Positions 13,301-24,939 of a stretch of DNA of 64,000 nucleotides are shown here, piece after piece. The notes beneath the pieces are model-generated. The model made no database searches. It was given only the letters and a program-made list of their open reading frames with translations, and was not told the DNA's origin. Source of the stretch: Oscheius sp. JU75 (taxonomy: Eukaryota > Nematoda > Chromadorea > Rhabditida > Rhabditidae). The translations under genes and the position numbers were made by a program. The stretch is from the NCBI GenBank assembly GCA_037178855.1, contig JASJZC010000005.1, forward strand, positions 4,588,001-4,652,000, in the 5' to 3' direction. Each line of letters begins with the position of its first letter. The stretch's first letter is position 1.

Positions 13301-15655
13301 CCAATGAGATTTTCAGTCACGTCGTCGTTCAAATACACTGACTGTCTGTAACACTGTCATCTCACGAGTTATCGGAAGAGGCGGAGCCAATATTAATGCC
13401 ATTCGTGAAGCTACTGGAGCCTCAATCGAAGTGGAGAAGCAGAACACGAGAAGTCATCAATTGGACAGGCAGATCTGTATTAGAGGAACAGCGGAAACTG
13501 TCAGGTGGGAAGAGGTCGTGGTGCTTGTTTTGGGACTGCTGGATCGATGGTCGACTGGCCTCTTGTTAGGGCTCCGAGGCGGGGAATCGCCCATCGGGGT
13601 GGGCTTTGGGGCTGCTGCTGTGCTCTCATCGACTGCTTTCCTTTAGACGTATGTCTCTGTTCTCTTGTCTCTCTCGCTGTTCCAATGTAAATGACTAATG
13701 GTCAGGCATCATTTACCTTTTTTCTACTCCTAGGAGGAAGGGTTTGCTTGATGTCACACCAAACAAAAAGAATAATCGTATCTAGAGCGTAAATATTAGA
13801 AATATGGTTTCAGAAATGCGACTTTGATGATAAATGGCCTCGTCACAGACAACGACATTACGGTAAACGACGTCATTCGACAGGTACTCAATCTCTAAGA
13901 AGTTTTTTCTACGAATTATTGTAGGTACTTCGAGGAAACACTTCTGTAGCTTCGTCATCGTCTGAAAGTGCCAAGATTGCTCCTGTTTCGGAGAGAATCA
14001 TGGCTACAGCCACCACAGCCAAGAACACCAAGCTCGAGAAAAAAGGTGGGTTCGATAAGAAACGTTTTCGAAGACGCGGTGGAAGAGCTAAGTCGGAGAT
14101 TGTGCAGAATAAGAGAGCACCGTTCAATACAACTCGAATATCTCTTACTGTCAGACTGTGGCGTACCAATATGTTCAGATGCCCAGTCTGCTCCGTCATC
14201 AACAGCTCAAACAACGACCAATGTATGGCAGCAGAGGATGGCGGCACGGGCTGCTCTCCAGCAAACCCAACCGAGAGATATAGTTTCGACAGCGCCTGTT
14301 ACTGCTACAATAGTTGCCGAACCATCAAGAGTGCCTTCGCCTAGAGTCCCTGAGGAAGTTCCCGAACCTCGGCAACCTACACCTGTTGCCTCTCCTCACA
14401 CTTCTCTTGCTCCTTCCACTCCAGAACAACGAGATCCTTTGAACATAGAGGAGGAGTTGAAGAAAGCTCCTGGCTACAGAGTACTCCCCATGGCAGAGCT
14501 CTCGACGGAGAGAGTCGTCCAATTCGACGAAAAACCCCTTCCTCGACCCATCGGACAGGGTTTCGCTCGTGGTAAGACACTTTTTCTTCTGATTCACTGT
14601 TTCTACATTGCAGCTCCTGGCACAAAAATCAATGTCGATGAATCTACGAAACCTGGTAAAGAACTTGGCGGATTGGCCTTCCTGGAAAAGTCTGAACTGG
14701 CTGACATCTGGAAAAGAGATGGTGACAGTAAGGGCAGTTCAAACGAGCCTGCCTGGGGCGGTCAGCTTCTACTCGGAAATGGACTCAGCAACATGCTCGG
14801 AAATCTCAGTCTTGGACCAGCTGTAAGTCAACTCTCAGAAATATACTGGTATTGTTTTAGGAATGGGCGAGCAGTATTGCAGCCGGAGCTGACTTTGCTT
14901 CCAGTCTTCCCGCCTCTAAACCTTCTGCTCCAGCCACCAGCTCCACATTTGACTGGATCGGTGCGCCTGTTCCGCAACAAAACAATCTGTACTCTCGACC
15001 AACTCAACCTACGGTATTTTTCAGAGAGTACAATACTTATCGTAAATTCAGCGACCCGTACCGGTACAATCCTCCTCGATGTCTGGCAACCGAGAAGCCT
15101 TTCTCCAACAGTTGGCCGCTCAACTGTCAGGCCATTCGACCAGCACGTCGAATCAACAACAGAACAGCTATTATGCTTCCAATTCTTACTCCGAAACAGC
15201 GATGAGTCAACAGACCAAAAGCTACATGCAAGCCTTCCAAAGTGCCAATCAGGAGTACGAGAACCTCAACAATCTGCTCAACAGCTACAACAACTCCCAT
15301 TACAACGTTTCTAGCAATGACTACGGACAGAACTTTCCCAATTCTTCCGCCAGCACCCGACCAATGCAAGCTCGACCAGCCTCCTACGCTCCTCCTCCTG
15401 GTTTCGCCAATGTCACTCCAACTCCTCCCAACATGAACTCCAGTTCAATGGCTCCTCCTCCCCATTTGAGACAGTATTACAACGGACAAAACAGTCAGAT
15501 GTCATCGCAGAACACTTCTGCCTTCAATGTCTACGGGTGAGTACAGATCCAACTGCTGTTCAAACGACACCTTTAGACAACAACAGAACAACTGGTCGAA
15601 ACTAAACACAAATAGCGCTCCTGGAACCAACTGGAGCTCCGGTGGATGGAACTGA
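7324..15655 (+). CDS. ANKHD1: MASK/ANKHD1-type ankyrin-repeat KH-domain protein
   Basis: Large scaffold protein of the MASK/ANKHD1/ANKRD17 family, known as a cofactor in Hippo-Yorkie and receptor-kinase signalling. The ATG at 7324 opens MAEDENIDVMSMNTE; the stop is TGA at 15655 after a Trp/Gly/Asn-rich end. Order of parts: an N-terminal conserved region; a first ankyrin block encoded about 8390-9800 (repeated TPLMEAA and HVDVV-type units); a Pro/Ser/Thr linker; a second ankyrin block about 11260-12360; a Lys/Glu-rich coiled coil about 12400-12640; a single KH domain about 13316-13880 with VISRVIGRGGANINAIREA (the GXXG loop is GRGG); and a low-complexity Q/N/S/P tail. Two ankyrin blocks followed by one KH domain are diagnostic. 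Introns are mostly about 40-50 bp, except a 309-bp intron inside the KH domain. Confidence 0.95.
13505..13813 (+). other. Unusually long GC-rich intron inside the KH domain
   Basis: The KH frame breaks at CAG|GTGGGAAG after the peptide RGTAETVR and resumes at 13814 with NATLMINGLV, restoring the family alignment. At 309 bp the intron is about seven times the local norm. Its first 130 bases are clearly richer in G and C than the flanks. Read without splicing, the frame stays open to a stop ending at 13646, so retention would give a protein truncated within the KH domain. Confidence 0.7.
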
Positions 15656-16118
15656 TTCTTCTGTATTCTATTCTATGACTTGTGTTGCCATGTCACGGGC
15701 CTTTCCATCCTGAGATTAGTCCATATTCTCTAGTTACTTTCTGTAAAATTTCGCTTAGATCTGGGTCATTTTCAGGAGGACTCTATTTTAAGGGTGCCTC
15801 TCTGTGAATCGATAATCGGTGATCTTTCCCTCTTACTCCGCCTTGTATTCATATTCTATAATATTATCTCGTGTCGGTTTGGTTCTTGTGAATATCAGCC
15901 TTTCCCACCCAACGGTACATCATTTGTCTGTCATCTCAATTCTTATTAATTTCTACTTTGTGCGAATTTCTTCTCGCACCCCTGTATTATCTAGTACTAC
16001 AAAACAAAATAAAAAGTATTCCTTTCCTGGTTCTCCAGCTCTTCGTTGTTTGTGCAGTTCGTATTTTGAATGCCCGCTTTTAATATACCGGGAGTTTTCC
16101 AGTTTCAAATTTCTCGAA
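15656..16118. other. Intergenic region between MASK and NFU1
   Basis: This spacer lies between two plus-strand genes. It includes T-rich sequence and an AATAAA-like string near 16007, probably part of the MASK 3' UTR. An open frame runs through it into the NFU1 first exon but looks like non-coding T-rich sequence. No RNA gene or repeat was seen. Confidence 0.4.
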
Positions 16119-17028
16119 ATGGCGATGCGGCCTTTTGTCAAAACTCTGCTCAATCCTTTTCGACGGGCAACGGCTTCTCTCAGTTTGTTTCCATTTTAAT
16201 CCTATACTGAAACTCGTTTTCAGGCAGAAATGTTTACATCCAAGTACAAGATACTCCTAATCCGCTTTCGCTGAAGTTTCTACCTGGCCAAAAAATCTTG
16301 GATGGGTCCAATTCGTTCACTTTCAACAGCATTTCAAGTGCACGGAACAGTCCTCTTGCAAGGTTTGCCCTTTTGCATCTTTCGCTCACTGTAAGTTCAA
16401 AATCAGACAGTTATTCAAAGTGGACGGCGTGAAATCAGTATTCTTCGGAGAAGACTTTATCACCATCACGAAAAAGGACGAAGATACCGATTGGGCCATG
16501 ATGCGAGCTGAACTGTTTTCAACGATTGCCGATTTTCTCCAAAGTGGCAAAGCTGTCGTGGATGAGGAAGGTACTCAACCCGAATATCAAGATACAAGTT
16601 TGTTTCATTTTTGCCTTTTCTATCATACACGTCTTAGCTATTTTGGAAACGGACGACGACACTGTGGCCATGATCAAGGAGCTTCTCGACTCGAGAGTCC
16701 GTCCGATGGTTCAAGAAGATGGCGGTGATATCACCTATGTTGGCTTTGAGAATGGAGTGGTGAAGCTGAAATTGAAGGTGTTCTGATTTTGCTTAACATT
16801 TTATCGAATTTGTAGGGGTCGTGTACCGGCTGTCCCAGTTCTTCCGTCACGCTTAAGTCTGGCATCCAGAATATGCTCCAGTTTTACGTCCCAGAGGTTT
16901 GTTCGGCTGTTTTTACTCGCCAAAAATAGTTTCAGATCAAAGAAGTAATCGAAGTGAAGGACGAAGAAGACGATTTGGTGGAAAAGGAGCTGAAAAAGTT
17001 CGAACAGTCTCGCGGAATCACAGATTAG
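16119..17028 (+). CDS. NFU1: NFU1 mitochondrial iron-sulfur cluster carrier
   Basis: Late-acting Fe-S carrier that delivers 4Fe-4S clusters to mitochondrial enzymes such as lipoyl synthase. The ATG at 16119 starts a basic, hydroxylated presequence ([20 protein letters not shown]). The Nfu N-terminal domain follows, with [33 protein letters not shown] and [13 protein letters not shown]. The C-terminal NifU domain has [34 protein letters not shown] (the cluster-binding CxxC) and [13 protein letters not shown]. Exon joins at about 16191/16224, 16364/16410, 16602/16639, 16776/16815 and 16897/16936 keep the frame. The stop is TAG at 17028, and the predicted protein of about 210 residues fits the family. 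It converges on the small membrane-protein gene that ends at 17046. Confidence 0.94.
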
Positions 17029-17045
17029 AAGATAACATTCAACGT

Positions 17046-17744
17046 TTAAATAGATGAAGTAGCAATTTCTTCTTCGGGGAACTTGTTGACTAAACTCCTT
17101 TTCACGACAGACATCCTGTGAACGCCGATTCTCATATTTATTCTCGCTCCCAGCTGGAAAAAGGTCGTGAGAAAGTAGATATAACGAGCTTACCCTTTCG
17201 AAGGTCGTAACTTCGTCGTTTTTACGGATGAAAAGGAAGTTCATTGCGAGAGAAAGCAGGAGTAGAATCAGTAGAAATGCTATGCCGACGAAGAACGGCC
17301 CGAGATAGTCGACAAGGTCAAAATCTTGTTTAGGCATGACGTCTTGCCGAGGTTGTGGATTGAGGAGAGGCCTGGTTGCCAAGGCATCCGGCTTCACCGA
17401 TTACAGCTTCCGGAGGGATTATAATTGATATTGAGGTACTTTCAGAGAGGATCAATTTTTATTGTCGATTTCGCTTCAGAACATTTCACATCAAGTGAAT
17501 ATGAGGTGAATGTTGAGCAGGAGGAGAAGTCCAGAAGACACATAAAGAAAATAGTCGGGGACGGAAAAAGAAGTTGAGTGTCGGGCAGAACATATTCCAA
17601 TTTGTCTGCTTCAGTGCTCAGTCGTGGTCGTGGAAGAGATGACGGGATAATTGACTGGGGGAAAAGAGACTGATGGACGGATAAGGCGATGAAGAAGAAC
17701 AGGTACAAGAGTGTACTGAAGCAGTCGATATTATAGCGAAGCAT
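17046..17744 (-). CDS. Predicted small single-pass membrane protein
   Basis: Unrecognised protein. From the ATG at 17744 a hydrophobic signal-like start (LLYLFFFIALSV) leads to about 80 ectodomain residues. The C-terminal exons encode MPKQDFDLVDYLGPFF, a membrane segment (VGIAFLLILLLLSLAMNFLF) and a basic tail ending EEEIATSSI, stop at 17046. Joining the two halves needs an intron of about 98 bp beginning at a GTGAAATG donor after TSYSLD. Phase 0 fits, but in-frame stops lie in the intervening DNA. The alternative is two genes, the second starting at the ATG at 17337. An acceptor-like AATTCAG lies just before the 17744 start. It is the last member of the 17.0-24.9 kb minus-strand block. Confidence 0.45.
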
Positions 17745-17824
17745 CAGTCTGAATTTGTATTATCACACAGTAGACGTACCCAGTTATGTAATCCTCCTTA
17801 CCTCGCACTCTTTTCACACACATG

Positions 17825-18152
17825 TTAACTCTGGTCGGGCTGGTCGGCCAAGAGAGCGATAAAGATGGTCATTTGAAGAACGAGGAGGATTGTCCCTTTC
17901 CAGACTAGTCCCTTCAGCAGACGCATCTTCCGCTCGTACCACAGCTTGTTCCATCCTTCGTGCAAATATCAATTCGGCAGATTCGAGAACTCCATGGTTC
18001 TTTTTCTCCAAATGTCTTTGAATGTCGTCCGTTTAGCTTGAATCTCCTCCGAATAGGCCAGATAACGGTAGTCGGCAGTAGGAGTACATCTCGTAAACTT
18101 GTTGTGTTTTTTCCTCTTCTGCCCACGACACAGAAAAATGGCAGAAAGACAT
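17825..18152 (-). CDS. Predicted small membrane protein downstream of MON2
   Basis: Unrecognised short protein of about 85 residues. The best frame-consistent reading starts at the ATG at 18152 (MSFCHFSVSWAEEEKTQQ), crosses two introns of about 41 and 35 bp, and ends with WKGTILLVLQMTIFIALLAD followed by QPDQS and a TAA at 17825. The segment before the membrane helix is basic (GRHSKTFGEKEPW, then KLWYERKMRLLKG). Other splices keep hydrophilic frames open across the same DNA, so the model is tentative. The size, the single C-terminal helix and the E/D-P-W motif loosely recall small accessory subunits of mitochondrial complex I, but I cannot assign it. Confidence 0.35.
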
Positions 18153-18398
18153 TTGTTCGAAGAGAGAGTGAGAGCTCTTCTGTGAGTGAGGCAATAGTTT
18201 TTAACTACAGTTTGCGACTTTTTGTTAGAAAAACTTGACTGGAAGATTAAATGAGAGCGTTTAATGATTTATTTTGTATAAATCTGTAGCGTGAGACTCA
18301 TGAGAAATACAAATTTAACCAAGCACCAGAATCCGTCAAACAACCAAACTAGATATCACAGACTGTACCCGGAGTGAGACATGTTAGGCAAGAGATTA

Positions 18399-21300
18399 TT
18401 ACATTTTGGGAACTAATTTCAACAACATCAGCGTCTGATAAGACTTGAGTGTGGAAACTATTTGGGCAGAGAGTTGGGGATCTTCGCCACAACACGGGGC
18501 AAGATCTACAACTGACGGATAAAGAGAAACCAGCTGTTGGTAGAGCTCATTCAAAGTCGGGTCTCTGAATTTTTGAGTTCGAGTCTCTCTAATGGAACAA
18601 CAATACCTAGAAGTTCGGTTGATAAGCGACTCAACAGCTTGAAGAGCAGCCGCCATTTCTGTGAGTCGGGTCCTTGGAAGACGCAGGTCTCCGGATCCAG
18701 TCCAATCGCGAAGAAAGTCTACCAACACATTTGAACATCGCTCAATCAAACTCGAAACAGCTACGTGTCCAATTCCGCCAATCTCACTGCTGGATGTCAA
18801 CAAGGCGTCGAAACAAGCTCTGGCCAGTTCCGCCCGTTGCATATGGGAGTCTGAAGCTGAATGAGCTACATTGGAAAGTGGGAGAGGCATGCGTAGTAGG
18901 AGTCTAGTTCACCACCACCGGAAATCTGTGCTCGGGACAAAGAATCACCTAATACATCGGTCGGATCGAGTTGGGAAATGGATCCTCTGTTCAACAGTCC
19001 AATAAGACGTTGAACTGATGACGAAGGTAGACTGGAAGAGAAGGAAAGGATTTCACTTCGAACCAGCTCCACTGCTTGACATTCGGCCAGTTCGTCCCTT
19101 TTTCTCTCGTCAGCAGGCAGTGTGTGACATGTACTGAAACAATTTGCTCTATATAGATTTGACTTACTTCGGAGAGAATAGAAACCTTTCGAGTGTATCG
19201 CAGATGGCCGGCCAAAGGTTGACATATGTTTCAGCTTGTTGTCTAGCCAAGGGAACTATGACTCGAAGAACTGTCATAAGAGAAGAGGCGGCGAGTTTCC
19301 AAGTAGATGCAGATATGCAGAGGTAACGAGTATAAAGAGGCTCTCCAAGGAACTGAAAATCATATTCGATAGGAAGAGTGGGAAGTAACCTTGACGACAT
19401 CCACGACGACCTGAGATTGAACGACCTCTGGTGATGATGCTATTGAGACGAAGAAGTCAATTGCCGTCCGAAGAGCAATTTCAGCAAAAGGGACAATGAA
19501 TTGAACTGCCCAGTCATTCTGAGATAGTATTTCTCTAATTTTACAGTAGAAACATACATAGTTTTTCCCGGGTGGACAGAGCTTGTGCATGGGTTTGATG
19601 GCGAAAGAGGCGAATCGGAGAAGCAAACGGATTTGATCCGGCAGAGCCTCTCGCAATCCTTCCTGACTGTTCAGACATTCCGTGAAAATGGTCTTGCAAC
19701 AGTCTAGAACAGCCTCTTGAGTCGGAGTCACATGGCTAGTGGATGATGGTAGGACGAAGGGAGCTTGCTCAAATGGCACCGGAATACTGGCCAAACTCTC
19801 CATGATAGAAGGCAACTGGTCGCCTTCTAGTTCTCCCGGGTTGACATTCTTCGCCACTTTGACAAACAAAGTGGGGAAAATGTGGAGAAGAGTGGTCAAA
19901 TGGGATGGTCCCGGAATATAGACTCCTTTGGACAACCCTTGATTTGTCATCACGGAGGAAACGTGTTTGGCCATTCCTCGGGCAATCCTATTCCACGACT
20001 GAACATTTTATCGGTTTACAGATGAAGAAAAGAAAAACTAACGTTCCAAGATTCGACCCATTGAGGAATTGGCAATTGAGGAATTTGTTCTACCGAATGT
20101 CCTTCGGATGCACTGGATGAACGATCTCTCGTGTTTATGTCCAGCGTTTGGGCGGAAACTCTACCGAGCAGAACTTCCTTAACGAGTCAGTTAGTGTGGC
20201 CAACCAGATTTCATTACCTGGAAACTTTTGAGAGCACAGAGAGACAACTCAGCATTCTCATAGCAAGCTCCCCATTCGAGGAAGGTAAGTAAGGCCTCCC
20301 ATGCTGCTCCGAAGTCATCTAAATGTTTCACTAATTATTGTGACTCCGAATGAAAATACCCAATTTGAGAAGGACTTTTCGTTGGGCTATGTACATTTTG
20401 CAGCAGGCACTCAGAGTGTTGATACAAGTTTCGGTCCATTGTTTTTGTTCCGTATCTCGAGAATGATGCATGATGATTCCCTTTGTTGTTCTCTCAGTAG
20501 AGGCACTCCTGGTTTGAGAGCGTACTTTCTCCAAAAGAGGAATTAAAATTTGCCAAATCATATGGTTCCAAGTGGGCGATCGAAGAGCATGTCCATGGGC
20601 TACGACAATTTGGAGCAGGGTTTGGCAGGCACTCTTCCTGACAGAATGTCGAGAATCAACGCAGAGCTCCGAGAGACAAGTGTACAAGACAATCCACACT
20701 TTTTCCGGCTCCGCGATGTCGATCGTTTCTGTCTTTCTATAGATGAAATCCGAGATGGTCCACTGTAAATGAAGAGGTTGTATAGTAACGAACACAAACA
20801 CTACCAGAAGAGCAAGAGCAGACAGCGAAATGTTTTGATCGGCCTGTTGGGATCCATAACGAGCGATAGCTTCAACCAGAGTGGGCAGACAATTGAAAGG
20901 AAGACTCTGGAGGAAATCGGCAGACATCAGACGAATCCCAAGGTAGCCCTGACGGACGAGAGCCTCGTCACAACTATACAATATGTAAATAAGATTGATT
21001 GAGAGCACTTGCCAGGAATGTTGGGCGACAACAGAGGCAATGATTTGGATCAAAATGGGCCAGGAACTGCTGTGGATTGTAGCTCCGTCCTTTTGCATAC
21101 TTGACATCAAGCACTCCAATTGTCTCTTTCGAACTTCGTCGCCTGTCGTGTCGCCCATCGAAAGCAAGGACGTATAACAGAGCCTTTGGAGTTCTTCGTC
21201 GCTCAGATCCGTCTTTGCCTTTACCGCGTTCCTTATCAAAATCGTCAAAGACAAGGCGGCCCAGTCGCGAAGGTTTAAAGACGAGTGTCCACACATCTGA

Positions 21301-24300
21301 AAGAGGTACAATTTCACCAACAGCCACACTCTGTTCACCTTGAGAAAGTGATTAGACGATTTCGTCCAATATTGAGCGATCCTGTGCTGGTTCACTATCG
21401 AAACACGGAGTATTCCAGCCATCGGGTAAAGAGAACACTCTCGTCCTGTAGCAGAGACAGCCGCTTGTTCATCAGACAGTCGGATCAAAGAATCTGTTAA
21501 AAAGGCAAGAGATTCTTTTGAAATTGTAGCCGAAGTGTTGAAGATCTTGTCGAAAAAGCCTGCCTAAATGAAAGGTTGCCGAGTAGTTTCAAAAGAACTG
21601 ACCAGCATTGGAGTTTCTGACAAGGCGGCCGTAGTTACAGTCGGCGGATTGGTCGAGGCTGGAGGAAAGATACTGTCAGCCTCAGCTTTTTCTTTGGAGA
21701 AAACACCGTTCGAATAGGGTTTCATAGCCATCAGCCAAGACAAGTGTTGACAGAACTGAAAGGAATGTCTGTTTGAAACATGAGAGAAACTTACTGAAAG
21801 ACAGAAATACCACTGTTCGTCGATCGCCTCCACATGGCTGCTTAGAACTCCCAGCAACACTTTGGCTGCTTGAAGATTTCTCGCAGTCATCTGAAAACCA
21901 TATACTCGTTATTGGAGTCAAACTGACCACAGTCTGCTGATTCCAACTTTCGGGTGCGACAAATGGAGACGGACAAGGAGCCCCGAGTGCAACGACCTTT
22001 TGACTGGGAAGAGTACAATCCGTTAAAACTCCTTCGCAACTTGGAGGTGGTTTCAAAAAGCCAAAAGTAGATAGATACTCTCCAGTCGGAGTACTGGCTG
22101 CTCCCATCATATACAACGCAGCTTGAGTCTCTTCGACTGAACGAAGTCGGAATCCCATCGAAATGATCATTGAAATGGAACAGAGCAGTTGATCGATGAC
22201 CGTCTCGTCTGTGCTCGAATTAAGAAGAATTCCTATCGATGGGAAGACGCCCTTGAAGGCGCTTGAAAAGAGCGCCTGTCCCACATTTTCTTTCCCAGTC
22301 GATCCATTCTCTTTGGCTGTTTCTTCTTGGATCAAATGGTCGACACTAGAGTACAACGACTGACAAAGATCAGTAATGGCCGAACAGCATCGAGAGACAA
22401 CATATCCGTCGGGAATCTCTCCAGCATCGTGTTTTTCCAGAGAGTCCATACTGAAAAGAAGAATAGATTAGTACTCAGAAGAGACAAACAAGGGTGTTTT
22501 CTTCGAAGTCAAGAGCTCAATATACGGCTGCCAGACGTTTTTATGGTAGAATCCTAGAACTCCATTCTGGACCAGGGCTTCACCATCTGGCTCGTTTTCT
22601 AAATTGACTATATTCTAGTAAAAAATAGATAAGAATTACCATTTCGAATCATGGGATTCGAAAAGGAGCTCTTAACTGCTAGTGTGAGACAATCGGCTAT
22701 GCTGCCGACCAGCTTCGTTGAGTTCTCTTTGCTGTCAAAGTTCTCTCCCATCCATCGCAAAAAGACCCCCTGGGCGACTATTTTATGTAGGGCCTCCAGT
22801 GCCAACACTTTCTGCCAGGCATTCCGTTCCACTTCGACAAACTTTATCAGGTGGGAGACAAAGATTTCGCACTCGGTCGGCTGGAAAATATTAAATTGAA
22901 CTAAGTGATCAAATACCAAGATCTGATGATAGTTGGTCAGTAAAACGGTGACGACTCTCACTAGTCTCATTGCTATGGGAAAGTACGGACGGTCGGCTGT
23001 CGCTCCGCCAATTGACGATCTCGAACTACTCGGCTGAATCAAAAATAATCTGGAAACGGAAAGAATAGCATACTTTCAGGCTGGGTGAGAAAAGTTTGAT
23101 GACCAGCTGACAGACTTCTTGCTTCACCATGGTGGCCAACTCGCTGTGCTATAAATGAATGTTTTGTCTTTTTTTCTTCCTTGAAGAATACCTTAAAGAA
23201 TACACTCGGATAGTTCTTGAGGATGGTCTCGAGCAGTTCCAATCCCAATGTCCTCGTTATTTCCCTCATCCCAACAAGCCAAACTGCGGGTTCTGCATTG
23301 ATTACCAGACACAAGTCCTTGTAAGAGCGATTTGAAATGTAAAAAGAGAACTAACTCTGAATAGAAGGAAAGCATCAGCAGCACATGGACGAAGAGTAGG
23401 AGGAGCTGACCGTGGCGAAGGTTTTCCTCCAGCCGAGGAGACGACTGTCAACTCATTCGAGAATACTCCGTCCTCCTAAAGTTAGTTTCAAAGATGAAAG
23501 CAAGGAGAACTTACGTGATTTACTCTTTCGAAGACTCCACTGACCACCTGCCTAACTGCCGCACTCGCTGCGTTGATAACCACGGGATCTTTGGCAAAAT
23601 GCAGACGGAAACACATAACTATACACTAAAAGAAGGATTTAAAGAGGCAACGAAGACAAAGCTGACTTTGGCCAGATTGTTGCCAGTGATGAGGAGATGG
23701 GCAGAGACCAGTTGAGGGACCGTCTGCAGGACTTTCAACTCTTCACATTCTGCCTCGACTAGATTCCACAATTCAGAGACGACAACATTTGCAGATGTCT
23801 AGAATTGGAATAGGAGGAAGTTCAGAAAAGAGTTACCGGCTCTAATATCCTGTATTGAACTAGTCTTTGAATGCCTTGAAGAGCGACTTGGACCAATTTG
23901 TTCTGTCGAGTTCCACAGGCGAGGAGGAGAGGATGAAGAAGTTCATTTGAAGCAGCACGGAGATTGCTGAGAAGAGTGTTGTCTGCCGAAGCCGAACTGA
24001 TGTTCCTCACTCGAACCACTCCAGCTTCCGCTGCCTAAGAAAGAGTTCTACTTGTTCCAAACCAGTCGCTTACGCTCCTGGCGGAGCGGTCAAGAGCATT
24101 TTTTGCATTTTTAACTGTTTGGCTCTCTTCTTGTCTGGTCAACTCTAATCTGGGATAATACTTGACAAAAAAGTCCACACACAGTCTAGTTTTGTCCTTG
24201 ATTAGAGTTGACATGTGTAACAGACGTCTCGTGCGAATTGTAAAGGTTGGATGTTCAAGTTACCTCTTTAACATGATTGTGCTTCTTTTTGGCCTCTGTC

Positions 24301-24371
24301 GACAGTTGACGCAGATCTCCCAACAAATACTCTACAAGTTTTTTCGATTCACCGGCGGAGGCTATTGACAT
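18399..24371 (-). CDS. MON2: MON2 homologue, Golgi/endosome HEAT-repeat scaffold
   Basis: Very large HEAT-repeat protein related to Arf-GEFs; MON2 acts with Dopey and a flippase in endosome-to-Golgi traffic. The start at 24371 gives [20 protein letters not shown], then [17 protein letters not shown] and [20 protein letters not shown] with [16 protein letters not shown], closely following the DCB-like N-terminus of MON2. Near 20.5-21.4 kb the translation has [20 protein letters not shown] and [20 protein letters not shown], the most conserved central block of the family. The C-terminus ends [16 protein letters not shown] at 18399. The gene spans about 6 kb with roughly 20 short introns. A TTCCAG acceptor sits four bases upstream of the ATG, suggesting trans-splicing. 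A small membrane-protein gene ends only 167 bp upstream. Confidence 0.93.
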
Positions 24372-24538
24372 GAGTCTGGAAGCAGATGTACGTTTGTGAC
24401 TCTCGTTAGCAAAAGTACTGAGGCTTTAGAACCAAATAAACAAAGCGACACCAATTAAAAGTCTTTTTTTTTCAGGGTAAAAGTTTTTAAAACTATTCAC
24501 AGAAATTGAGATCACGAAAATTATGCACACGAAATAGA

Positions 24539-24912
24539 CTAGTTGACAAGGGGTTTGGCAGAAAGCAGACCAACGGCGTTTTCTGGCAGCCAGTGGTAGA
24601 AAGTGTTGAAGAAACTCGTGAACCAGCGCCCGATGCCCATTGCGATCTGAAAGAGACGCTTTTCTACTCGAAATCGATTAAATTCTAGATAGAAGCAGCT
24701 AGGACATACCATGAGAAACCAGTCGTAAGCACTGTCCGGGTTGTAGTGCACAATGACGGCGATGAGACAGACGATCAAGCAAAGAAACGTGTAGAAGAGG
24801 GACGAGTAAGCGCTTTCGCGTTTCGGATAGACGGAAAGATTGTGGTAACCTGAAAACCGTTTCGTTTGTATGCAATAGAAAGTATTTGCTCATCGATAGT
24901 TTGTCTACTCAT
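24539..24912 (-). CDS. Small conserved-looking membrane protein
   Basis: Unrecognised protein of about 80 residues. The ATG at 24912 and a tiny first exon (ATG A) splice across a roughly 60-bp intron to restore MSYHNLSVYPKRESAYSSLF. A membrane helix follows (YTFLCLIVCLIAVIVHY), then NPDSAYDWFLM. After a second intron an amphipathic end reads GIGRWFTSFFNTFYHWLPEN and ends AKPLVN at 24539. Both splice joins use canonical GT-AG and keep phase, which supports the model. It is head-to-head with the plus-strand gene starting at 24940 and only 167 bp upstream of MON2 on the same strand, so it may be the first gene of an operon. No function is assigned. Confidence 0.6.
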
Positions 24913-24939
24913 GCCCGTCGTAGGTCAGCTCTACCCAAT

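Noticed and set aside
17825..18152. Annotation as complex I subunit NDUFB3
   Set aside because: Only a small size, one helix and a P-W motif agree; the alignment is too weak to name it.
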